Origin: Zoogloea oryzae
GTDB taxonomy: Bacteria > Pseudomonadota > Gammaproteobacteria > Burkholderiales > Rhodocyclaceae
NCBI RefSeq assembly: GCF_030161255.1
Contig: NZ_BSPX01000016.1
Coordinates: forward strand, 1-64,000
Direction of reading: 5' to 3'
Length of the DNA: 64,000 nt
A model generated the notes under the pieces. The model worked only from the letters and a program-made list of their open reading frames with translations, did no database searches and was not told the origin of the DNA. Each line of letters opens with the position of its first letter. Position 1 is the first letter of the stretch. The position numbers and the translations under genes were made by a program. This document shows, one piece after another, positions 16,882 through 26,135 of this stretch.

Positions 16882-19578
16882 ATGTCCCAAGTCTGGATGA
16901 ACCTTCCGCTGACACCGACCAACGACCTCGTCAAGGACGAGGCGTCGGGCACCTGGACTTCGGTTGGTGACGATCCACAGCTTTACGTGGATCTCGAAGC
17001 CAATGGCCAGGGCGGCCTGCAGGGCTGGGTGCACGTCGAGCTTGAACTGGAGTTCATCGAGAACGCCCGCCGGCCCCAGCTGTTCTGGGACGACGGTTCG
17101 GGCTTCAGCGAGAGCAAGACCTGCCTGATGCCGCTGCCCGTGGGCGGGCGCAGCAGCCTGTTCCTGTTCTTCCACTACCCGCTGCGCGCGCTGCGGGTCG
17201 ATCCGACCAACTGCGAGGCGAAGTTCCGCCTCGGCGCCCTGAAGGTTCGGCGCACCTCGCGGGTGGCGGCCGCTGCCTCGGCGGCGCGGCCCTACGTGCG
17301 CCGGGCGATCAAGAACCCGGGCCTGTACTGGCGTTTCGGCCGCGACGTGGCCGAGCTGTGGCGTCTGAAGGGCTCGCACTCGGTGCGCCTGGCGGTGCAG
17401 GAGCTCATCTCCACCCAGAGCGGCGCCCAGATGCGCCAGTACGTGGGCACCCAGCTGGCCTTTGCCCGCCAGGGCATCGGCCGCAGCAAGTCGGAAAGCC
17501 GCAGCGGCGGCGGCGCGGTCACCTTCGGCCACGGCCGCATGAAGAGCGCCGGCAAGGGCGAGCGCATGCACATCGGCATCGGCCTCGTCGAGCACTTCGG
17601 CGACATCGTGGCCTGCGAGCCGGTGGTGCGTCACCTGCGCAAGCAGTACCCGGATGCCGAGATTTCGTGGGTCGTGCGCGACATCTTCCGCGAGCTGATC
17701 GACAACCATCCCGAGATCGACAACACCATCGCCGTCGATTGCCTGACCGACTGGCTCAAGTGGCGCTCCCACGGCGCCTTCGACAAGATCGTCGATCTGC
17801 ACGTGAACGGTCGCATCTGCCAGAGCTGCCGGATTCCCCTCAACAAGACCGAGGGCGATCTAACCATCACCGGCGACACCCACTTCGTGCATGGCAACCT
17901 GCTGCAGGCCATGACCAAGGGGGCCGGCATCGAGGTGCCCGACGACGCGCCGCGCATCTACATCCCGGAAGTGGCCCGCACCACCGTCGATGGCCTGGGC
18001 CTGCCCGAGCGTTACGTGGTGTTCCACACCAAGTCGAACGCCGACGAGAAGGACTGGAACTTCGCCAACTGGAAGCGCCTCGCCCTCGAAGTCATCGAGA
18101 AGGGCTACGACGTGGTCGAGATCGGCCTTTCGCCGAACATCCATGACGTGCCCAAGGGCTACCACAACTTCTGCGGCCGCACGACGCTCCTCGAGGCCGC
18201 CGAGATCATCCGCCGCGCCGCGCTGTTCGTCGGCGTCGAGAGCGGCCCCGGCCACTTTGCCAACGCGGTGGGCACCCGCTCGGTGATCCTCATCGGCCAG
18301 CTCCAGCGCTTCAAGACCTACAACCCCTACAGCGGTGATTTCGGCAAAGAGAAGAACATCATCTTCGCCCGCAACAGCGATGGCCCCGCCGCTGCGCTGG
18401 GCTACGAGCCGGTGCGCGACGCGGTGGTGAAGGGCCTGGGCGAGGGCGCTGCGGCGCCTGCTGCGGCGATTTCCGTCGTTGAGACGGCCAAGCCCACGGC
18501 CAGTCAGGATGTCGATCCGCGCCTGATCGCCTTCTACCTGCCCCAGTACCACCCGATCCCCGAGAACGACCACGCCTGGGGCAAGGGCTTCACCGAGTGG
18601 CGCAACGTGGGCAAGTCCGGCGCCTTCTATGAGGGCCAGTACCAGCCGCGTCTGCCGGGTGAACTGGGCTACTACGACCTGCGCCTGCCGGAAGTCATGG
18701 AACACCAGGCCGAGCTGGCCAAGGCCCACGGCATCCACGGCTTCTGCTACTACTACTACTGGTTCAACGGCCGGCGCCTGCTCAACAAGCCCCTCGACCA
18801 GATGCTGCGCAGCCGCAAGCCGGACATGCCCTTCTGCTTCTGCTGGGCCAACGAAAACTGGACTCGCCGCTGGGACGGCATGTCGAAGGAGATCATCGTC
18901 CCGCAGAACCACTGCCCGGAAGACGACCTCGCCTTCATCCGCAACCTCTTCCCGGCCTTCGAGGATCCGCGCTACATCCGCGTCGATGGCAAGCCGCTCC
19001 TGATCGTCTATCGCACCGATCTGTTCCCGGATCCGGCGATGACCGCCGAGCTGTGGCGCAACGAAGCCCGCAAGGCCGGCTTCGGCGATCTGTACCTGCT
19101 GCGCTGTGAGAGCAACGACCCCTTCACCACGCCGGATTCCATCGGCTTCGACGCCTCCTACGAGGTGCCGACCTTCATCCTGCCGGATGAGCTGAAGCTC
19201 GACGACCTGGGCCCGCTCAAGGTGTCGCCGGATTTCGTGGGCCGCATCTTCGACTATCGCAAGATCGTCGATTACTACTGCAACCGCCCGCCGGTTCCGT
19301 ACAAGCGCTACCGCGACCCGATGCTGGCCTGGGACAACACTCCGCGCCATGGCAACCGCGCCACGATCTACCACAACGTGACGCCGGAACTCTACGAGCG
19401 CTGGATGCGAGACTGCTATGAGGACGCCCGCCGCAAGTTTGTCGGCGAGGAGCGGCTGGTTTTCGTGAACGCCTGGAACGAGTGGGCCGAAGGCTCGTAT
19501 CTGGAGCCCGACCTGAAGTTCGGTCGGGCCTATCTGGAGGCGACTGCCCGAGCGGTGGGCCATCCTCTGGGCCGCTGA
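16882..19578 (+). CDS. Fusion of GT9 glycosyltransferase and WbsX-type (GH99-like) glycosyltransferase domain
   Basis: 898 residues. Residues 1-130 form a beta-rich domain of unknown role, then a basic helical stretch. Residues about 225-520 are a heptosyltransferase-like GT9 domain, with the segment F-H-T-K-S-N-A-D-E-K-D-W near its sugar-nucleotide site and the V-E-S-G-P-G-H-F-A-N-A motif. Residues about 545-898 are a WbsX domain: I-A-F-Y-L-P-Q-Y-H-P at the start, W-A-N-E-N-W-T-R-R-W-D in the middle and N-A-W-N-E-W-A-E-G at the end. Two transfer steps may thus be carried by one chain. ATG at 16882 is chosen; an in-frame GTG at 16825 overlaps the previous gene. Confidence 0.85.
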   Translation: MSQVWMNLPLTPTNDLVKDEASGTWTSVGDDPQLYVDLEANGQGGLQGWVHVELELEFIENARRPQLFWDDGSGFSESKTCLMPLPVGGRSSLFLFFHYPLRALRVDPTNCEAKFRLGALKVRRTSRVAAAASAARPYVRRAIKNPGLYWRFGRDVAELWRLKGSHSVRLAVQELISTQSGAQMRQYVGTQLAFARQGIGRSKSESRSGGGAVTFGHGRMKSAGKGERMHIGIGLVEHFGDIVACEPVVRHLRKQYPDAEISWVVRDIFRELIDNHPEIDNTIAVDCLTDWLKWRSHGAFDKIVDLHVNGRICQSCRIPLNKTEGDLTITGDTHFVHGNLLQAMTKGAGIEVPDDAPRIYIPEVARTTVDGLGLPERYVVFHTKSNADEKDWNFANWKRLALEVIEKGYDVVEIGLSPNIHDVPKGYHNFCGRTTLLEAAEIIRRAALFVGVESGPGHFANAVGTRSVILIGQLQRFKTYNPYSGDFGKEKNIIFARNSDGPAAALGYEPVRDAVVKGLGEGAAAPAAAISVVETAKPTASQDVDPRLIAFYLPQYHPIPENDHAWGKGFTEWRNVGKSGAFYEGQYQPRLPGELGYYDLRLPEVMEHQAELAKAHGIHGFCYYYYWFNGRRLLNKPLDQMLRSRKPDMPFCFCWANENWTRRWDGMSKEIIVPQNHCPEDDLAFIRNLFPAFEDPRYIRVDGKPLLIVYRTDLFPDPAMTAELWRNEARKAGFGDLYLLRCESNDPFTTPDSIGFDASYEVPTFILPDELKLDDLGPLKVSPDFVGRIFDYRKIVDYYCNRPPVPYKRYRDPMLAWDNTPRHGNRATIYHNVTPELYERWMRDCYEDARRKFVGEERLVFVNAWNEWAEGSYLEPDLKFGRAYLEATARAVGHPLGR

Positions 19579-19677
19579 GCGGCGAGGACGCCATTTTCCC
19601 CGTTCGAGGTTTCCCGCCACGGCCCCCAGCCGGACGTGGCGGGGCCGCCTGAAGGCACTGCAGAGACAGGATCGGCC

Positions 19678-22386
19678 ATGTTCTATTCCATCAACTTCCT
19701 CCGGTTCATCGCCAGCGTGGGCGTGGTGATCCACCACGCCCTCGGCTTTACGGGCACCCAGATCAGCGTGGGTGCGGCCGGCGTGGATGTGTTCTTCATC
19801 ATCAGCGGGATCGTCATCGGTTTCTCCACCGGAGAAAAGACGACCCCCTATGCGTTCTTCGCCAAGCGTTTCATCCGGGTTCTGCCCTTGTACTGGCTGG
19901 CGACCTTTGCCTACCTGGGCTTCAAGTTCCTCGAGTGGAACGACCTGCCCCAGTGGGAGACGTTCTGGCGTTCGATGCTGTTGTGGCCGGATTTCGGGAC
20001 CGGCTGGCATCCGATTTATTACCCGGGCTGGACGCTGGGTTACGAGCTGTTCTTCTATCTGATCTTCGGCTCGATCTTCATCTTTTTCCGCAAGAACGCG
20101 GCGGCCCTCTGTGCGCTGGTGATGTGCTGCGTGTCGCTGGTGCTGATCCCGGTGCCCGGCAAGACGGGTGTCTACTTCGATAGCCGTCTGTGTTTTGAAT
20201 TCGTGTTCGGCCTGATCTTCGCGCACCTCTTCCTGAAGCGCCGGATGGTCATCGATTCGAAGCTCGGCACGGCCAGCGCCCTCGCGGCGATCGTCATCTT
20301 CAGCCTCAACTACACCTCGAACGGGATCGATCGCGTGCTTGCCTGGGGCGTGCCGAGCCTGCTGCTCGTGATCGGTCTGTTCGCCCATGAGCGCTCGCCT
20401 TTCTTCCGCCGCCGCTTTGCCGTGGTGCTCGGGGATGCCAGCTATTCGGTCTATCTCGTGCACATCACCGTCATCGAGTTCATCCTCGAGACGCTCAAGC
20501 GTAACGACGTCTCCGCAGAGGCGATCAAGGCACAGTGGCCGCTCACGCTGTTGGTGCTGGTGGGGGCGTCGGTGGCTGTCGGCGTGATGGTTCACCGGTT
20601 CGTGGAACAGCCTCTCCTCGAATACCTGCGCCGCGTGCTGCTCGGCGGTGAGCGGTTGAAGACGCCGGTTGCCGATGTCGAGGCCGTCCTGCCGGTGGCG
20701 GAGGCGCCTGAGGACGTGCTTCCCGAGGCCGCGCCGTCGCCGGTCGTGCCGGCTGTCGCCGCGCCCAAGCCAGAGCCCGTTGCCGCACCGCCGCGCGTCC
20801 GCAAGCCGGTGGTTGTCGATGAGCGCCGTCTGCCGCTCAGGCTCGACTGGAAGCCGCTCACGCTGCCCGTACTGCTGGTCGGGGTCTTCCTGGCGTGGGT
20901 CGTCTCCCGCGCCTTCGACTGGCCTCAGGCGGACGATTTCCTCCTCGTTGACTGGTTTCGTCGGCTCTTCATCACCGGCGAACTGGGCATTGGTGACGTG
21001 CTGACGCTCAAGAACGGACCGCACCCGGTCGGCTTCCAGGCCCTCGTCACGGTGCTGCTCTTCAAGGTCTTCGGGGTCAGCTTCAACCTGCTGGTGGGTC
21101 TCAACCTGCTCATCGCGGCCACTTGCGGGCTGCTCCTCTCGGCCCTCGTGCTGTCCGACAGCAACAGCCGTCTCGTGAGGTGGGTTGCGCCCGTCCTGCT
21201 GATGGTCGTCTTCCTGCATCCGATCCAGATGAACCACCTGGTGTGGCCGTTCGAGCTGGGGTGGTTCATGGTCAGCCTGGCCCTGGTGGCGAACGTTGCG
21301 CTGGTGGAATTCCGTGGCGTCCGGGCGGTTCCGTGGGTCGCCGTGGTGTGCCTGCTGGGCACGATGTCCACCGGACAAGGCGGTTTCCTGTGGGTGCTGG
21401 CGGGCCTGCACTTCCTGCTCTTCGGCGGCCCCGGGCGTTATGGCCGGGCCGGCGGCTTCCTGATGGCGTTCGTGGTGGTCTCGGCCTACCTGACCTCCAG
21501 CACCGGTGAAGTAAGTGGGCTGATGAACGATGGGGTCGGCGGCTTGATCCTTTACTTCGCGCAGCTGTTCGGTGGCGTCTTCGGTGTGCGCGGCACGCGC
21601 AGCACCTGGGTGCTCGGCGCGCTGGTGCTGGCTGTCGCCCTTGGCCTGGCAGTGGCTGCCATCGTCCGTCGGCAGGCCGCCCGGCCGATCGAGCGGGCGG
21701 GCGTGGTGCTGGTGGCAGGCGCCTTGCTGATGGCGGTCGGTTTCACGCTGGCGCGCTACAAGTTCGGCATCGTGTGGGCGCTCGACCGTTTCCACGCAGC
21801 GCCGCTGCTGGTTCCGGTGCTGGCGGGCATCGTGCTGCTCGCTTCCCGTTATTTCGAGACGGGCGCCTCCGTCGCGGCGCGCGGCCTTGCCCTGGTCGCC
21901 CAGACCGGTGTCGTGGCAAGCGTGGTGATGGCGGTTCCTTATGCCACGGGGCGTTTCGACGAGCAGATTACCGCCCGGGGCTTCGGCATGGCCGTGGCGT
22001 GCGATCAGCAGGACGACCCTTACCTGGAGACCTCGGCCAGCGGCCTTGCCGACTGGAGCTTCTTCCTGCTGACCAAGAACCGTGACGTCCTGGCCCCGCT
22101 GTGCTCCGACCGGCTGCCGGTCGATGCCCGTGCGTTGCTGAAGCTGCCGGACGACTTCGCTGGCTGGATCGGCCGCGAGCCGGCCACCGCCGATGGCCTG
22201 ACCGCCCTGTGGCGGATCTACCAGACCCACGGCGACCTGCAGCGGGCTTTCCCGCCGAGCCAGCCCGAAGTGGGCAAGAACCTGCTCATGTTTGCACGCA
22301 ACAACGCGCTGACTGGCAGCCAGTACGAGAAGGACATCCTTGGGCCCCATGCAGACCTTTACGTCCGGCTGCACGACGCCAAGTGA
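19678..22386 (+). CDS. Acyltransferase 3 fused to a polytopic GT-C-like membrane domain
   Basis: 902 residues. Residues 1-330 are an OafA-type acyltransferase 3: about ten helices, an early I-N-F-L-R-F-I-A and the I-H-H-A catalytic-type His. A Pro/Ala/Val-rich linker (about 335-383) follows. The rest is a second multi-helix module with an acidic first loop (P-Q-A-D-D-F) and a soluble C-terminal tail. This second module is paralogous to the whole next gene: an acidic loop, a W-P-F-E-L-G-W-F motif versus W-G-F-Q-T-A-W-F, and S-T-G-Q-G-G versus S-T-Q-G-V-I. The two modules probably O-acylate and glycosylate the glycan in the periplasm; the second activity is inferred from topology only. Confidence 0.78.
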   Translation: MFYSINFLRFIASVGVVIHHALGFTGTQISVGAAGVDVFFIISGIVIGFSTGEKTTPYAFFAKRFIRVLPLYWLATFAYLGFKFLEWNDLPQWETFWRSMLLWPDFGTGWHPIYYPGWTLGYELFFYLIFGSIFIFFRKNAAALCALVMCCVSLVLIPVPGKTGVYFDSRLCFEFVFGLIFAHLFLKRRMVIDSKLGTASALAAIVIFSLNYTSNGIDRVLAWGVPSLLLVIGLFAHERSPFFRRRFAVVLGDASYSVYLVHITVIEFILETLKRNDVSAEAIKAQWPLTLLVLVGASVAVGVMVHRFVEQPLLEYLRRVLLGGERLKTPVADVEAVLPVAEAPEDVLPEAAPSPVVPAVAAPKPEPVAAPPRVRKPVVVDERRLPLRLDWKPLTLPVLLVGVFLAWVVSRAFDWPQADDFLLVDWFRRLFITGELGIGDVLTLKNGPHPVGFQALVTVLLFKVFGVSFNLLVGLNLLIAATCGLLLSALVLSDSNSRLVRWVAPVLLMVVFLHPIQMNHLVWPFELGWFMVSLALVANVALVEFRGVRAVPWVAVVCLLGTMSTGQGGFLWVLAGLHFLLFGGPGRYGRAGGFLMAFVVVSAYLTSSTGEVSGLMNDGVGGLILYFAQLFGGVFGVRGTRSTWVLGALVLAVALGLAVAAIVRRQAARPIERAGVVLVAGALLMAVGFTLARYKFGIVWALDRFHAAPLLVPVLAGIVLLASRYFETGASVAARGLALVAQTGVVASVVMAVPYATGRFDEQITARGFGMAVACDQQDDPYLETSASGLADWSFFLLTKNRDVLAPLCSDRLPVDARALLKLPDDFAGWIGREPATADGLTALWRIYQTHGDLQRAFPPSQPEVGKNLLMFARNNALTGSQYEKDILGPHADLYVRLHDAK

Positions 22387-22444
22387 TGGTGCTGATGAAT
22401 GAACCGGCAGGCTTCCACCGGGCAAATCGTGGTGAGGTGAATTG

Positions 22445-24109
22445 ATGACTGAAAACAACCTGGCTGTGACCGCTTATCCCGGTCGTGCACAATGGGTCGG
22501 CGCCGGCGCCGTTGTCGGGCTGGCCTTCCTGCTGTGCCTGTACTTCGTGCTGGCCTTTGGGGTGAATGTTCCGTTCTGGGATGAATGGGAGCTGCTGGCC
22601 CGCTTCCGCGAGATCTACGCCGGACGGATGAACTGGTGGGATCTCGCGCTCAGCAAGCACAACGAGCACCTCATCGGCTTCGCCTTCCTGGTGGGCAGCC
22701 TGCAACTGCTGCTGAGCGGTTTCGATTCAAAGCTGCAGCTGGTGTCGGGCGTGCTGATCCAGGCCCTGGCCTTCGGCATCATGGCCGCGGCGCTGTGGCG
22801 CAGCGTGCCGGAAGACCGCCGGCCGTTGTGGCTGGCCCTGTCGTCGCTGATCTGGTTCTCCCTGTCCCAGCACAAGAACCTGCTGTGGGGGTTTCAGACC
22901 GCGTGGTTCCTGGTCACGCTGCTGCTGGCGATCACCCTGGCGTGCCTGCATCGGGCCAAGAACCTTGAAGGCCGTGCTGGCGCCGGCCAGTGGGTGGCCC
23001 TGGCGGCGGCCAGCGCGCTGCTGGCGAGCTTCACGTCCACCCAGGGGGTGATCGTGTGGCTGGCGGCAGCGGTGTATCTGCTGGTACGCGAGAGCTATCA
23101 GCTCGGCGCCTTCTTCCGCAGCCGCATCAGCCGTCTGTGGATGGTGGCGGCGGTGTTGGCCGGTGGCGCCTTCGTGTCCGTCTGGCTGCTCAAGGGCGGC
23201 GGCGGAGCGGGCGGCGGCGGCGAGTTCTCGATGCGTGCTTTCGGCTACATCTTCGTGGGCATCCACGGCGCCTTCCTGGGCGATGTGGGCGTGCTGGGCG
23301 TGGCTGGCTTCGGGGCGGTGATGCTGGTCTTCGTGGGGCTCGCCCTCATCAAGGCGCTGGCTGCCCAGGACAAGGCGGGCTACGCGCTGCCGGTGGCGCT
23401 GATCGTCTTCGGGCTGGTGTTCGTGCTGCTGGTGGCCATCGGCCGCGCCAAGTTCGGCACCGGCGCGGCCCGCGACCCGCACTACACCGCCTATTCGCTG
23501 ATGACCTTCTTCGGCGCGCTGACGATCTTCCTGCGCCGGGACGCCGCCGTGGCGGGCCGGGGCCTGATCGGGCTCGGCGCCGCGCTGTTCCCGGCGATGG
23601 TGGTGGTGGCCACCTTCGCATCCACCTACGACGCCGTGCTCAAGGGCATCGACTGGCGGCGCAGCCAGGGCCTGTCGGCCGCCACGCTGCTGAAGTTCCG
23701 CGAGGCGCCGGACTTCGTCCTCGCCAGCCTGCTGTTCGGTGACGCGGGGCTGGTCCGCAGGAATGCCGAGTTTCTCGAATCGAACCGCCTCGGCGTGTTT
23801 GGCGATCCTCACGCGGTGCCCGAGGCGGTCAAGCCTTACGTCGACATGCCGCCGACCCTGGTCGCGTGGCAGGAGCGCTATCCGGATCGCAAGGCCGCGA
23901 TCGTCCGGGCCTGGTGGGTGTATCAGATCGGCAACGACCTGCGCCGGGCTTTTGACCCGATGGCAGGCGATTTCGCCGAGCGCCTGATGGGGTGGTCCTA
24001 CGGCGCATCGCGGGACGGCGACCACTACCTGAGTACCCACCTCAAGGATTTTGCGGCGGACTTCGAGGCCATGCACAAGGCCGAGGATGCGCGGAAGTCT
24101 GTAAAATAA
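22445..24109 (+). CDS. Polytopic membrane protein, GT-C-like, paralogue of the C-terminal half of the preceding gene
   Basis: 554 residues, around eleven helices and a soluble C-terminal tail of about 110 residues. The first extracytoplasmic loop has N-V-P-F-W-D-E-W, an acidic motif where GT-C glycosyltransferases place their catalytic Asp/Glu. Shared with the previous gene are the W-G-F-Q-T-A-W-F helix, the S-T-Q-G segment and the tail motif W-x-x-Y-Q-x-x-x-D-L-R-R-A-F. I know no precise family name for it. ATG at 22445 follows a good GAGGTG site; TTG at 22442 in the same frame is less likely. It could use a polyprenyl-phosphate sugar made by the genes at 26.8-30.3 kb. Confidence 0.7.
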   Translation: MTENNLAVTAYPGRAQWVGAGAVVGLAFLLCLYFVLAFGVNVPFWDEWELLARFREIYAGRMNWWDLALSKHNEHLIGFAFLVGSLQLLLSGFDSKLQLVSGVLIQALAFGIMAAALWRSVPEDRRPLWLALSSLIWFSLSQHKNLLWGFQTAWFLVTLLLAITLACLHRAKNLEGRAGAGQWVALAAASALLASFTSTQGVIVWLAAAVYLLVRESYQLGAFFRSRISRLWMVAAVLAGGAFVSVWLLKGGGGAGGGGEFSMRAFGYIFVGIHGAFLGDVGVLGVAGFGAVMLVFVGLALIKALAAQDKAGYALPVALIVFGLVFVLLVAIGRAKFGTGAARDPHYTAYSLMTFFGALTIFLRRDAAVAGRGLIGLGAALFPAMVVVATFASTYDAVLKGIDWRRSQGLSAATLLKFREAPDFVLASLLFGDAGLVRRNAEFLESNRLGVFGDPHAVPEAVKPYVDMPPTLVAWQERYPDRKAAIVRAWWVYQIGNDLRRAFDPMAGDFAERLMGWSYGASRDGDHYLSTHLKDFAADFEAMHKAEDARKSVK

Positions 24110-24172
24110 TGACGCTATGGTCGGTTCCGCTGATGCGGTGCTCCGGCATGTATGCAATTCGAAAGGATAGGG

Positions 24173-25111
24173 GTGCAGACCTGTTCAAAATTTGAGCCGC
24201 GCAACTGCCGCATGCTGGTGGTTGGCGACGTGATGCTGGACCGCTACTGGTTTGGCGAAGTGAACCGGATTTCCCCCGAGGCGCCGGTGCCCATCGTGAA
24301 GGTGGGGCGCACCGAGGAGCGTCTTGGCGGGGCGGCCAACGTGGCGCGCAATGCTGCCGCCCTGGGTGCAAGGACGACACTGCTGTCGGTGATCGGCTGC
24401 GACGAGGCCGGCGCTACCCTGCGCCGCCTGCTCACCGAGGGGGGCATCGAGGCGTCGCTCAAGGAAGATCCGGAGCTAAACACCATCGTCAAGCTGCGGG
24501 TCATCGGCCGGCAGCAGCAGCTGCTGCGCATCGATTTTGAAACCACGCCGTCCCACGAGATCCTGAAGGCCAAACTCGCCGAGTTCGAGCAGCGGGTGGC
24601 GGAGAGCGACGTGGTAATTCTCTCCGACTACGGCAAGGGCGGTCTGACCCACATTGCCGAGATGATCCGCGTCGCCCGGAGCGCGGGAAAGCCGGTTCTG
24701 ATCGACCCGAAAGGCGGCGACTACAGCAAGTACGCCGGCGCGACCGTCATCACCCCCAACCGCGCCGAACTGCGCGAGGTGGTGGGCGACTGGTCGTCCG
24801 AGGCGGAGCTCGTCGCCAAGTCGCACAAGCTCCGTGCCGAGCTGGGTATTGATGCGCTGCTGCTCACCCGCAGCGAGGAGGGCATGACGCTCTTCACCGC
24901 CGATCAGGTGGTCAGCCACAAGGCCGAGGCGCGGGAGGTGTTCGACGTCTCCGGCGCCGGCGATACGGTGATCGCCACCCTCGGCGCCATGCTGGGTTCG
25001 GGCGCCGACTGGGCAGAAGCAATCCGGGTGGCAAACGTCGCGGCGGGCATCGTCGTCGGCAAACTGGGAACGGCCGTCGTCTCGCGGGAAGAACTCGCGG
25101 CGGCCCTGTAA
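24173..25111 (+). CDS. hldA: D-glycero-beta-D-manno-heptose-7-phosphate kinase (HldE/RfaE domain I)
   Basis: 312 residues of the PfkB/ribokinase fold. L-V-V-G-D-V-M-L-D-R-Y begins about 13 residues in, the P-E-A-P-V-P segment follows, and the C-terminal anion-hole motif D-V-S-G-A-G-D-T is intact. It phosphorylates heptose 7-phosphate for ADP-heptose synthesis. Only the kinase half is present: the cytidylyl-type nucleotidyltransferase domain of fused HldE is absent. GTG at 24173 has AAGGATAGG just upstream; an in-frame ATG at 24152 has no ribosome site. It starts a compact run hldA-hldD-gmhA. Confidence 0.93.
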   Translation: MQTCSKFEPRNCRMLVVGDVMLDRYWFGEVNRISPEAPVPIVKVGRTEERLGGAANVARNAAALGARTTLLSVIGCDEAGATLRRLLTEGGIEASLKEDPELNTIVKLRVIGRQQQLLRIDFETTPSHEILKAKLAEFEQRVAESDVVILSDYGKGGLTHIAEMIRVARSAGKPVLIDPKGGDYSKYAGATVITPNRAELREVVGDWSSEAELVAKSHKLRAELGIDALLLTRSEEGMTLFTADQVVSHKAEAREVFDVSGAGDTVIATLGAMLGSGADWAEAIRVANVAAGIVVGKLGTAVVSREELAAAL

Positions 25112-25120
25112 GGGAACAAC

Positions 25121-26122
25121 ATGCATATCGTGGTTACCGGCGCAGCCGGCTTCATCGGCGCCAACATCGTCAAGGCCCTCAACGAACGCGGGCTGACGAA
25201 GATCATCGCCGTGGACAACCTCTCCAAGGCCGACAAGTTCAAGAACCTCATCGACTGCGACATCGTCGACTACCTGGACAAGCAGGATTTCCTCGCCCGC
25301 CTCAAGGCCGGCGAGTTCGACGGCAAGGTCTCGGCGATCTTCCATGAGGGCGCCTGCTCCGACACCATGGAGACCGACGGGCGCTACATGATGGAGAACA
25401 ACTACCGGTACTCCCTCGCGCTGCTCGACTGGTGCCAGGCCCAGGGCGCCCAGTTCCTGTACGCCTCCAGTGCCGCCACCTACGGCGCCAGCACGGTGTT
25501 CAAGGAAGAGCGCCAGTACGAAGGTCCGCTGAACGTCTATGGCTACTCGAAGTTCCTGTTCGACCAGATCGTGCGTCAGCGGCTGGCCGCCGGAGCCACG
25601 TCACAGATCGTCGGCTTCCGCTACTTCAACGTGTATGGCCCGCGGGAATCCCACAAGGGCCGCATGGCGTCGGTGGCCTTCCATAACTTCAACCAGTTCC
25701 GGGCCGAAGGCAAGGTGAAGCTCTTCGAGGGCTCCCACGGCTATCCGGACGGCGGCCAGATGCGCGACTTCGTTTTCGTCGGCGATGTGGCCAAGGTCAA
25801 TTTGTTCTTCTTCGACAACCCGGGCAAGTCGGGCATCTTCAACCTCGGTTCGGGCCGCGCCCAGAGCTTCAATGACGTGGCCGTGGCGGCCGCCAACGGC
25901 TGCCGTCGGGCGGCCGGCGCGGCGCCCCTGTCCCTGGCCGAGCTACGCGCCCAGGGCGTGCTCGAATACGTCGCCTTCCCCGAAGCCCTCAAGGGCAAGT
26001 ACCAGGCCTTCACCCAGGCCGACCTCACCCGTCTGCGGGCCGCCGGCTACGAGGCGCCGATGACCACCGTCGAAGACGGTGTGGCGCAGTACGTGGATTG
26101 GCTTAACAGCCGCAATGCCTGA
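25121..26122 (+). CDS. hldD: ADP-L-glycero-D-manno-heptose-6-epimerase
   Basis: 333 residues, normal length. It is an extended SDR with the NADP-binding T-G-A-A-G-F-I-G-A-N motif at the N-terminus and the catalytic Y-G-Y-S-K motif. Family-specific segments N-L-x-x-A-D-K-F, H-E-G-A-C-S-D-T and F-N-V-Y-G-P are all present. It converts ADP-D,D-heptose to ADP-L,D-heptose for the LPS inner core or heptose-containing glycans. An AAGGGA site lies 6 bases before ATG at 25121, and only 9 bp separate it from hldA. Confidence 0.97.
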   Translation: MHIVVTGAAGFIGANIVKALNERGLTKIIAVDNLSKADKFKNLIDCDIVDYLDKQDFLARLKAGEFDGKVSAIFHEGACSDTMETDGRYMMENNYRYSLALLDWCQAQGAQFLYASSAATYGASTVFKEERQYEGPLNVYGYSKFLFDQIVRQRLAAGATSQIVGFRYFNVYGPRESHKGRMASVAFHNFNQFRAEGKVKLFEGSHGYPDGGQMRDFVFVGDVAKVNLFFFDNPGKSGIFNLGSGRAQSFNDVAVAAANGCRRAAGAAPLSLAELRAQGVLEYVAFPEALKGKYQAFTQADLTRLRAAGYEAPMTTVEDGVAQYVDWLNSRNA

Positions 26123-26135
26123 GGCCGGAAGCGAC

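Noticed and set aside
17860..22458. 1532-codon open frame on the - strand.
   Set aside because: It is antisense to the GT9-WbsX and acyltransferase genes, which carry recognised motifs; the His/Glu/Asp-rich translation is the usual shadow of high-GC coding DNA.
24152..24172. ATG at 24152 as start of hldA.
   Set aside because: No ribosome site before it, whereas GTG at 24173 has AAGGATAGG and gives the usual N-terminal length.
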